Of a DNA stretch of 64,000 nt, positions 50,587-56,929 are shown one piece after another. Origin of the DNA: Pirellulales bacterium (GTDB lineage: Bacteria > Planctomycetota > Planctomycetia > Pirellulales > JAEUIK01); assembly GCA_019694435.1 (NCBI GenBank), contig JAIBBZ010000002.1, positions 248,001 to 312,000 on the forward strand, given 5' to 3'. A program made the translations under genes and the position numbers. Below the pieces are notes generated by a model, which was not told the DNA's origin, made no database searches, and was given only the letters and a program-made list of their open reading frames with translations. Each line of letters begins with the position of its first letter. Position 1 is the stretch's first letter.

Positions 50587-50967
50587 GTGATTGAACGAAG
50601 CCATCACGCCAAGATCGGGCTGTTTTGCGTCGAGCTGCGCACCGCGCGCTGGGAGCAAATGGTGCACTGGTATCGGAATGTGCTCGGCCTGCGGGTTCTG
50701 GTTCGCGTGGTCGATGATGGCTATGCCCTGCTAGCTGCCGGCGAGACGCGGCTGGCCCTGTTGCAGCGGACACGCTCGGCGGAAGCCTCGCCGCGGTTCA
50801 GCCTGGCCTTCGAGGTCGAGGATCTACCGCAATTGGCCACGCGGTTGGCAGCCGCCGGCGAGCAGGTCCGGCCACCGTCGCAAAACGCCGAGGGCTTTCG
50901 CGAATTGGTCGCCACCGACCCCGACGGCAACCGCCTGCGACTCTTCTCCTGGCCCCGGCGCGATTAA
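50587..50967 (+). CDS. VOC-family (glyoxalase/bleomycin-resistance-like) protein
   Basis: 126 residues from GTG 50587; no strong ribosome-binding site. One vicinal-oxygen-chelate module: HAKIGLFCVELRTARWEQMVHWYRNVLGLRV, then a second beta-alpha half ending in FRELVATDPDGNRLRLFSW, with Glu/His positions fitting metal ligands. Function within the superfamily (isomerase, dioxygenase, antibiotic binding) cannot be told. It is divergent from lysS. Confidence 0.75.
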   Translation: MIERSHHAKIGLFCVELRTARWEQMVHWYRNVLGLRVLVRVVDDGYALLAAGETRLALLQRTRSAEASPRFSLAFEVEDLPQLATRLAAAGEQVRPPSQNAEGFRELVATDPDGNRLRLFSWPRRD

Positions 50968-51037
50968 AAAAGCAGGTCAGCCATTCTGGAGCCGCTGCTG
51001 CCCGGCAGAGTTCGGAAGGCAGCGGCAACCCCCAAGA

Positions 51038-51460
51038 TCAACGAGCGAATGTCCGCCCGAGGCTAACAACGGTTCCTGGAACCTTTTCTGGTCGCTCGAC
51101 GTAGCGCAGCACGGTGAGCAGGTGTTCGCCGCCTTGGATCACGGGACTCTTGAACCGCCCCTGCCAGACGTGTCCGCCGGAGCCGTGGTGCTTGTGATAG
51201 CGCTGCGTGTGTGAGATGAGCAGGCTCTGCATCAGGCGGCTGATCGTCGTCTCGGCCGACGGCTGCAACAGCAAATGAACATGATTGTGCAACAGGCAGT
51301 AGCCGAACAGCTTGAACGGCCGCCGCTGCTTGAGTTCCCCCAGGGCCCGCAAAAACGCCGCGAAATCATCGTCGCCATGAAAGACGGGCTGGCGATTGTT
51401 GCCGCGATTGATGACGTGATACGTTAGACTGGCGCCGACGGGTCGCAGGGGACGAGGCAT
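51038..51460 (-). CDS. Truncated REP-associated tyrosine transposase (RAYT)
   Basis: About 140 residues from the ATG at 51460 (MPRPLRP). Y1/IS200-like fold: TYHVINRGNNRQPVFHGDDDF, the HUH pair in LLHNHVHLLL and the GHVWQGRFKSPV segment with LRYVER. Full RAYTs run past 200 residues; here the frame stops right after LRYVER, and the last ~20 residues (PEKVPGTVVSL...) are coded by a copy of the local repeat. The catalytic Tyr region may be intact, but the C-terminus is lost, so it is probably inactive. Confidence 0.7.
   Translation of the reverse strand: MPRPLRPVGASLTYHVINRGNNRQPVFHGDDDFAAFLRALGELKQRRPFKLFGYCLLHNHVHLLLQPSAETTISRLMQSLLISHTQRYHKHHGSGGHVWQGRFKSPVIQGGEHLLTVLRYVERPEKVPGTVVSLGRTFAR
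51073..51087 (+). repeat. Repeat copy, TTCCTGGAACCTTTT variant
   Basis: Lies inside the 3' end of the truncated RAYT frame and supplies its last codons. It resembles the copy at 55049-55064 (TTCCTGACACCTTTTT). Confidence 0.5.
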
Positions 51461-51503
51461 ACATGGCAAGATAGCGGCCCGCGGCGGCCGTGTCCAGAAA
51501 ACA

Positions 51504-51521
51504 GTTCTGACCCGGTTTTTG
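51504..51521 (+). repeat. Repeat copy, GTTCTGACCCGGTTTTTG variant
   Basis: Matches the sequence at 56701-56718 in 17 of 18 positions, same orientation, 5.2 kb apart. The motif layout (CTGAC, C/G-rich, T run) is like the other repeats of the region. Confidence 0.6.
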
Positions 51522-51524
51522 TTT

Positions 51525-51551
51525 CGTAAATTGGACCTGTCCCCGTTTCTT
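51525..51551 (+). repeat. 27-base repeat, copy 1 (core CCTGTCCCCGTTTCTT)
   Basis: Identical over 27 bases to 53167-53193; its 23-base right part recurs inverted at 52409-52431. It marks the left border of the PEP-CTERM gene block. Confidence 0.85.
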
Positions 51552-51554
51552 TTC

Positions 51555-51570
51555 CCTGTCCCCGTTTCTT
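51555..51570 (+). repeat. Core repeat CCTGTCCCCGTTTCTT, extra copy
   Basis: A second, shorter core copy directly after the 27-base repeat, same orientation. Confidence 0.75.
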
Positions 51571-51662
51571 TCCTCTATAACTGCACCGCTTCTGGTATTA
51601 TTACGAAGTCCGGAAATGGCAGAGTCTATATCAACGGCATCTTGCAGTAGTTGTGTGGGGAC

Positions 51663-52520
51663 ATGCATATGCGTTGCGAGTCAATTGAGCGAGTTCACCA
51701 CAATGCTCCGAAGCAGCGACCTAACCTAGTCCAAGTGACATGCATCACGCTCACCTTCGCATCCGCTACGCTCGGAGTGCCCCAGACCGGCATAGCATCG
51801 CCTGTGCATTACCGCTTCGAGGGGGTTGTCGACGAGGTCCATTCTATTGTGACGGGTATTGCGGTTGGTGACCCGTTTTCCGGTGAGTTCAGTTACGACG
51901 CGGCGGGGTCGACGATTCTGTATGACGGCCCACTCGAGACCGTTTATGGCATTTCGCAGTCGATCGACTTTGATGTCTTGGGAATCGTCGTTAACGGGGA
52001 CCCCGATTTTTTTCCGCACGCGATGAGCGGCCAGTACGAGATGCATGTCTACAACGACGTTGGAGACTTGGGCCGCGGGTTCAGCGGCGACGCGCTCTTC
52101 ATCTACTTTTTTCCGCCGACGATTCCAGATATCGAGATTTTGGCGGGAATCTTCTTCGCTGACACGACAGGCAGTGTCTTCTCCGATCGTGCCTTGCCGC
52201 CGACGATTGACTTCGCCGACTTTGACCGGTCGGGATTTGGCTTCGGCGCTTATTCACTGACCTATGGCATCGGCGAGACTCTTCTGTTTGGCAGCGAGTT
52301 GAGATTGGTTCCCGAACCGTCCTCAGAAGTGCTCTTCATGCTAGGGGCGTTGTTGCTGCTGGGTGCCTACAAGCTCACACGGCGCAACGGAGACGAAGAA
52401 ACGAGACGAAGAAACGGGGACAGGTCCAATTCTTGCCAATCCGGGCGATCGTCGTTACGCTTGCAGCCATGCCAAGAACCGCGCGTGCCGCACCGGGTGG
52501 GTTCGTTTATCATGTGCTGA
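51663..52520 (+). CDS. PEP-CTERM protein with repeat-derived C-terminal extension
   Basis: 285 residues from ATG 51663; ATG 51669 is possible. A signal-like hydrophobic N-region is followed by a beta-rich domain (YRFEGVVDEVHSIVTG, GDPFSGEFSYDA) common in PEP-CTERM proteins, and a sorting tail: VPEPSSEV, helix LFMLGALLLLGAYK, then TRRNG. Normally the protein ends here. Instead the frame runs on through the inverted repeat at 52409-52431 and into the RAYT relic, adding ~37 unrelated residues. The coding region is AT-richer than its neighbours and is flanked by inverted copies of the same repeat. Likely an imported or shuffled surface-protein gene; the extension may block sorting. Confidence 0.75.
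   Translation: MHMRCESIERVHHNAPKQRPNLVQVTCITLTFASATLGVPQTGIASPVHYRFEGVVDEVHSIVTGIAVGDPFSGEFSYDAAGSTILYDGPLETVYGISQSIDFDVLGIVVNGDPDFFPHAMSGQYEMHVYNDVGDLGRGFSGDALFIYFFPPTIPDIEILAGIFFADTTGSVFSDRALPPTIDFADFDRSGFGFGAYSLTYGIGETLLFGSELRLVPEPSSEVLFMLGALLLLGAYKLTRRNGDEETRRRNGDRSNSCQSGRSSLRLQPCQEPRVPHRVGSFIMC
52409..52431 (-). repeat. 23-base repeat, inverted copy
   Basis: Exact reverse complement of 51529-51551. It forms the right border of the PEP-CTERM block and the left border of the RAYT relic. A partial duplicate of its first part (GACGAAGAAACG) lies just upstream at 52392-52403. Confidence 0.85.
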
Positions 52521-53171
52521 ATCGTGGCGTGGGGCGGATGCGGTTGTTCGACGACGCCAATCATTGCAAGGCGCCCGCGACTACGAAGCGTTCGAAGAGG
52601 CACTGGCGGAGACCCTGGCCAAGGTGCCGCTACGGGTCTGCGGCTTTTGCGTGCTGCCCAATCACTGGCACTTCGTGGTCTGGCCGGAAGCCGACGGTCA
52701 ACTGGGTACGTTTTTCCAACGGCTCACGGTGACGCACGTGACGCGTTGGGTGCGAGCCAAGCGGCGGCTGGGCTTGGCCACGTCTACCAGGGCCGTTTCA
52801 AGTCGTTCCCCGTCGAGACCGACGAGCATTTTTACCAGGTCTTGCGGTACGTCGAGCGCAATGCACTGCGGGCCGGCCTGGTCCGCCGCGCCGTCGACTG
52901 GCGCTGGGGTAGCGTGTGGGTTCGCGAGCGCGGCGCCGCCGAGCAGAAGGCCTGGCTGTCGAGTTGGCCGGTTCCCCGCCCACGTCGCTGGCGCGAACAC
53001 GTCAACAAGGCGCACACCGAAGCCGAGTTGGCCGCGCTGCGGCGAAGCGTGCAGCGTGGCACACCCTACGGCAGCACGTCATGGATCGCGTCGACCGCCG
53101 CCGCCCTTGGGCTCGAAGCCACGCTCCGCGCGCCCGGCCGACCGCGCAAGCCTTCGCTCTCGGATTCGTAA
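52469..53171 (+). pseudogene. RAYT transposase relic with two frameshifts
   Basis: Begins at ATG 52469 (MPRTARAAPGGFVYHVLNRG) in one frame; continues from about 52570 in the next (DYEAFEEALAETLAKVPLRV, HUH pair in VLPNHWHFVVW); then from about 52770 in the third (GHVYQGRFKSFPVETDEHFYQVLRYVERNALRAGLV) to a stop at 53169. Together these give a full-length REP-associated tyrosine transposase, so the gene is broken twice unless the sequence has errors. The terminal TAA lies inside the next repeat copy (53167-53193). It is not a close copy of the RAYT at 51.0-51.5 kb. Confidence 0.8.
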
Positions 53172-53193
53172 ATTGGACCTGTCCCCGTTTCTT
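53167..53193 (+). repeat. 27-base repeat, copy 2
   Basis: Identical to 51525-51551. It provides the stop codon of the RAYT relic and abuts, within a few bases, the broken end of the truncated IS. Confidence 0.85.
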
Positions 53194-53197
53194 CGCC

Positions 53198-53504
53198 CGT
53201 CGTGAAGTGCGGGATCACCTGCAACTCGATCGTCGCCGCCAGCTCGGTGCAGTCGCCCAGCAGCGCCGCCAGCTTGCGATAGTCGAGCTGCAAGAACTCC
53301 TTGAGCACCAGGCAAGCGAACAGTTGCGGCTGCGTGAACTTCTTGGGACTAGAGCGATGCGCGTAGGGCGCCAGCGCCGCGCAACCGATCCGATAGGCAA
53401 CTGCCAGCACCCGCTTCGGACTCTTGGAAGTCGTACTCATCCAAGCGTGCTACGCACGCCGAGCCGCTAGCGGATGAAGCTGTCGGCGGGTTTTCTACGG
53501 AGCA
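53198..53504 (-). mobile_element. Truncated copy of the DDE insertion sequence
   Basis: Nearly identical to 54742-55048 (about a dozen differences in ~300 bases) and in the same orientation. It keeps the 5' end of the transposase gene (start at 53440, MSTTSKSPKRVLAVAYR) up to IPHFTT, and the terminal repeat (GGGTTTTCTACGGAGCA, 53488-53504). The remaining ~680 bases are gone; the break lies at the 27-base repeat, and the frame runs on into it. Transposase remnant only, inactive. Confidence 0.85.
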
Positions 53505-53520
53505 GACCTGTCCCCGTTTC
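53505..53520 (+). repeat. Core repeat GACCTGTCCCCGTTTC next to the truncated IS end
   Basis: Follows the terminal repeat of the truncated IS without a gap; together 53488-53520 is a 33-base sequence whose exact reverse complement lies at 54045-54077. A further core copy (CCTGTCCCCGTTTCTT) is at 53537-53552. Confidence 0.85.
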
Positions 53521-53564
53521 CCCCCCGTTTCTTCCCCCTGTCCCCGTTTCTTCCCCCCAATCGC

Positions 53565-54017
53565 TTAACGGCGTCGGCGATCCCAAATCTTTGAAAATGA
53601 GGTTATAATGTTTGAATACATACTGAGTCCAAACGCTAGTACAGTCGAAGGGATCCACCACAGGAGCACGTCTAGCGAGGCATGATCGACAATCCCCGTG
53701 AGCCCCCCAGTTGACCCATAGTGTGGCACTGGTGTACCGAGATTTGCGTACACCAAAGCAGAAAAAAACGACGCAATCGCCGCAAACCCCGCTGCAACCT
53801 TTGCGGCCGATGGACCAAATACGTTACGTGCCTGCACAAGTCCTAACAATAAAAAACTCACCCAAGGGGCAATGAATTTCCAAAACGACGAAAATGCCAG
53901 ATCATGGCTATCGCGACACACAATCGCAGGAACACAAAGCCACACATGCAGTAGTAATATTGCTGCAACCAGAAACATTCTCGAAGTCTGCGATTTTGAC
54001 TTGGACGGCGTTTGCAA
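53565..54017 (-). CDS. Small multi-pass membrane protein of unknown function
   Basis: 150 residues from ATG 54017. Four hydrophobic segments: MFLVAAILLLHVWLCVPAIV, FWKFIAPWVSFLLLGLV, AGFAAIASFFSALVYANLG and LDVLLWWIPSTVLAFGLSMY, with a basic C-terminus (KIWDRRRR). No family is recognised. Its codons are much richer in A/T than surrounding genes, which points to transfer. It sits alone between the truncated and the full IS copy, enclosed by a 33-base perfect inverted repeat, so it looks like cargo. Confidence 0.55.
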   Translation of the reverse strand: MQTPSKSKSQTSRMFLVAAILLLHVWLCVPAIVCRDSHDLAFSSFWKFIAPWVSFLLLGLVQARNVFGPSAAKVAAGFAAIASFFSALVYANLGTPVPHYGSTGGLTGIVDHASLDVLLWWIPSTVLAFGLSMYSNIITSFSKIWDRRRR

Positions 54018-54027
54018 AATCGATCCA

Positions 54028-54984
54028 TTAATTCTCTAGGCGAAGAAACGGGGACAGGTCTGCTCCGTAGAAAACCCTGCTGCGTCTGAGGATCATCACG
54101 TTCAGCGTGATCGCTCGCAGGCAGAGTTCGCGGCACTGGGAATGATAACGTCGCGCTCTCAAGGCCGAGCCCAGCAGCCGCTTGAGCATACTGTTGACGG
54201 TCTCGACCTGCCAGCGTTGCGTGTAGCGCGTGAGATATAACCAGCGTGCCATTCGCCTGCGCCAAAAGCCGCTCGGCGGCTTCGCGGTCGGGCGGCCGAT
54301 CTTCGCGGGGATGAACGTGTTCACGCCGCACTCCTCGCGGGCATACTCATGCACATGCTCGGCGTCATAGCCGGCATCGGCCACGAGCGTGGTGATCGCG
54401 ACGCGCGACAGGGCGTCGTCGAGCGCCGCGTGGAAGTGCGGCACGTCGGGCGCAGGTCCACGGCCCGGCACCAGGGCGAGGATCAAGTGGCTGCGGCAAT
54501 CGCAGAGCAGGCCCGCCTTGGGAAACCGCCGATAGGTGGTGTTTTGCCAGGCTTTTCCGCCTTTCGCGCGGCGGCGCACGAAGTAGTCGCTCGCGTGATG
54601 CGACTCCCAGCCGGTGCCGTCGAGCGCGGCGAGGTGACTGCGATTGCCCAACTTGCGCTGCCGCCGCGCTTGCCCCAGCGACGCCTCGAGCAGTCGTCGC
54701 ACCGGTCGGATCGACAACAACCGCTCGGCCGCTATTTGAAACGTCGTGAAGTGCGGGATCACCTGCAACTCGATTGTCGCCGCCAGCTCGGTGCAGTCGC
54801 GCAGCAGCGCCGCCAGCTTGCGATAGTCGAGCTGCAGGAACTCCTTGAGCACCAGGCAAGCAAAGAGTTGCGGCTGCGTGAACTTCTTGGGACTAGAGCG
54901 ATGCGCGTAGGGCGCCAGCGCCGCGCAACCGATCCGATAGGCAACCGCCAGCACCCGCTTCGGACTCTTGGAAGTCGTGCTCAT
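54028..54984 (-). CDS. DDE transposase (IS4/IS5-like)
   Basis: 318 residues from ATG 54984. DDE acid residues fit ALDGTGWESHH (D1), LVADAGYDAEH (D2) and RWQVETVNSMLKRLLG (E within a Y/R-rich YTQRWQVE signature). It catalyses cut-and-paste or copy transposition of the enclosing IS. The frame leaves the IS at 54061 and ends at a TAA in flanking DNA; the last 10 residues (DLSPFLRLEN) are coded by the outside repeat. The 5' part is shared almost identically with the truncated copy at 53.2-53.4 kb. Confidence 0.85.
   Translation of the reverse strand: MSTTSKSPKRVLAVAYRIGCAALAPYAHRSSPKKFTQPQLFACLVLKEFLQLDYRKLAALLRDCTELAATIELQVIPHFTTFQIAAERLLSIRPVRRLLEASLGQARRQRKLGNRSHLAALDGTGWESHHASDYFVRRRAKGGKAWQNTTYRRFPKAGLLCDCRSHLILALVPGRGPAPDVPHFHAALDDALSRVAITTLVADAGYDAEHVHEYAREECGVNTFIPAKIGRPTAKPPSGFWRRRMARWLYLTRYTQRWQVETVNSMLKRLLGSALRARRYHSQCRELCLRAITLNVMILRRSRVFYGADLSPFLRLEN
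54043..54060 (-). repeat. Core repeat, inverted copy abutting the full IS
   Basis: AAGAAACGGGGACAGGTC touches the left end of the full IS and is the inverted mate of 53505-53520. It also codes the tail of the transposase. Confidence 0.85.
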
Positions 54985-55048
54985 CCAAGCGTGCTACGCA
55001 CGCCGAGCCGCTAACGAATGCAACTATCGGCGGGATTTCTACAGAGCA
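54061..55048 (-). mobile_element. Complete insertion sequence, 988 bp
   Basis: Ends defined by imperfect terminal inverted repeats: TGCTCCGTAGAAAACCC at 54061-54077 and TGCTCTGTAGAAATCCC (reverse strand) at 55032-55048, matching in 15 of 17 positions. One transposase gene fills it. No target-site duplication is visible: the left flank is the GACAGGTC repeat, the right flank the TTCCTGACACC repeat. Confidence 0.8.
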
Positions 55049-55064
55049 TTCCTGACACCTTTTT
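55049..55064 (+). repeat. Repeat copy, TTCCTGACACCTTTTT variant
   Basis: Directly follows the right end of the full IS. Related to the copy at 51073-51087. Confidence 0.6.
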
Positions 55065-55197
55065 ACGCCTGTCCCCCCTTCTGGTAGTGTGTGACGGATT
55101 CTGTTCCACGGTCGTCGGCGCGCCGCGTCTGGTCCTGCCTGCTAGACTGGTGGCCACATTGAACCGACCCAAATCCTTCAGAGCTCAAAGGTCATTT

Positions 55198-56619
55198 GTG
55201 CACACACAGAATAGAAGTTCTCGCGATGGCATCCTGGCGGCAGCGTGGTTGCTCGGCACCTGTCTGGCGGTGCCGCACGCTCACGCGCAAATCTCGCCCG
55301 CGGAAGCCAAGCAGATTGCCATCGATGCGTACATTTACGGCTATCCCCTGGTCACGATGGAGATGACGCGACGCGTGATGACCAACGTGCGCCAGCCGGA
55401 AGGCACCCGCGCGCCCATGGGTCAGCTCGTGCGGATGCGCGAGTACCCGTCGGCGGCGTTTCGCGACGTGACCGCACCGAATGCCGACACGCTGTATACG
55501 ACGGGTTGGCTGGATGTCGGCCGGGAGCCGTGGGTGCTGAGTCTACCGGACGCCCACGATCGCTATTACCTGTTTCCGCTGCTGGATGCCTGGACGAACG
55601 TGTTTCAGGTGCCGGGCAAACGAACCACGGGCACCGGCGCCCAGAAATTCGCCATCACCGGTCCCAGCTGGAAAGGCACGCTGCCTGCCGGCGTCACGCA
55701 GTACAAAGCGCCGACGAACCTGGTCTGGATCCTTGGTCGCATCTACTGCACGGGAACCGCGGCCGACTACGCGGCCGTGCACCACATGCAAGACGAGATT
55801 GCGCTGGTTCCCTTGAGTTCGTTCGGCAAGGCGTACGCGCCACCGGCCGGCGAGGTCGACGCCAAGGTCGACATGCAGACACCGGTCCGCGAGCAAGTGA
55901 ACGGCTTGGACATCGCTTCCTACTTTACCTTGCTGGCGCAGCTGTTGGCGGGCAACCCGCCGGCCGAAAGCGACGCCCCCATCATCGCGAAGATGGCGCG
56001 GCTTGGAGTGGTTGCCGGCCGGCCCTTCGAGCTGTCCAAGCTTGATCGTGAAACTCAAGCCGCGCTCAAAACCGTGCCGCAGATCGGTTTTGAGCAAATC
56101 ATGGCCCATTTCAAGACAGCCGGAAAGGACATCAACGGCTGGCAATTCACGATTCAGACCGGGCAGTACGGCACCGGCTATCTGCAGCGCGCCTTGATCA
56201 CGGCGATCGGCCTGGGGGCCAATCGGCCCCAGGATGCGATCTATCCGACGTCGGAAGTCGACGCCAGTGGACAGCCCTACTCAGGCGCGAAGAAGTACGT
56301 CATGCATTTTCCGCCGGGGCAGTTGCCACCGGTCCGTGGCTTCTGGTCTTTGACCATGTACAACTCCGACTACTTCTTCGTCGACAATCCCTTGAATCGG
56401 TACACGCTGAGCGCCCGCAACTCGCTGCAGACCAACGCCGATGGGTCCGTCGACCTGTACATTCAACATGAGAACCCGGGGCCCGAGCGCGAAGCCAACT
56501 GGCTGCCTGCACCAAGGGACGGGTTCAAGCTCATGCTGCGGTTGTATTGGCCGCAGGAGCAATCGCCGTCGATCCTGGATGGAACGTGGCAGATTCCCGG
56601 CGTCACACCGGTGAAATAG
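55198..56619 (+). CDS. DUF1254/DUF1214 exported protein
   Basis: 473 residues from GTG 55198, chosen because AAAGG lies 7 bases upstream and a signal peptide follows (ILAAAWLLGTCLAVPHAHAQ). The N-terminal DUF1254 (AIDAYIYGYPLVTMEMTRRVMTN, NADTLYTTGWLDVG) and C-terminal DUF1214 (RGFWSLTMYNSDYFFVDNPLNRYTL, SLQTNADGSVDLYIQHENPG) are both complete. The pair is common in environmental bacteria and has no proven reaction. It starts ~130 bases after the mobile mosaic and is itself of normal high-GC composition, so it is probably resident. Confidence 0.85.
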   Translation: MHTQNRSSRDGILAAAWLLGTCLAVPHAHAQISPAEAKQIAIDAYIYGYPLVTMEMTRRVMTNVRQPEGTRAPMGQLVRMREYPSAAFRDVTAPNADTLYTTGWLDVGREPWVLSLPDAHDRYYLFPLLDAWTNVFQVPGKRTTGTGAQKFAITGPSWKGTLPAGVTQYKAPTNLVWILGRIYCTGTAADYAAVHHMQDEIALVPLSSFGKAYAPPAGEVDAKVDMQTPVREQVNGLDIASYFTLLAQLLAGNPPAESDAPIIAKMARLGVVAGRPFELSKLDRETQAALKTVPQIGFEQIMAHFKTAGKDINGWQFTIQTGQYGTGYLQRALITAIGLGANRPQDAIYPTSEVDASGQPYSGAKKYVMHFPPGQLPPVRGFWSLTMYNSDYFFVDNPLNRYTLSARNSLQTNADGSVDLYIQHENPGPEREANWLPAPRDGFKLMLRLYWPQEQSPSILDGTWQIPGVTPVK

Positions 56620-56929
56620 AGAAGGGTCAGAGCGGGTTTCCCGAATTGCGGCGCCTGACAGCTCTGCGCCTGAGTGCGGTCGGCCGCACGCGACTAAATT
56701 GTTCTGACCCGGCTTTTGCGCGGTAATTGCGACGCGAACAGCAGAGGGATTTTCCCGACGCCGGCCCTCCGCTGCGGGTCGTACTCCCCATGGGGTAGTG
56801 GGGTGGTGCAGCCCGTAACGGTTAGTGCGCGTTGGGATGGCCGCGCTTGCTTGCGCACTGTGCCGTTTCGCACTTTTTGCGTCCTGGACGACGTAGGCTT
56901 GGTTTGGTTCCAGGCGGCGCCAGTCCCGG
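56620..56929. other. Intergenic interval with repeat remnants
   Basis: 310 bases with no gene. A degenerate GGGTCAGAGCGGGTTT at 56625-56640 and the 18-base repeat GTTCTGACCCGGCTTTTG at 56701-56718 extend the repeat field to the right of the IS. Confidence 0.5.
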
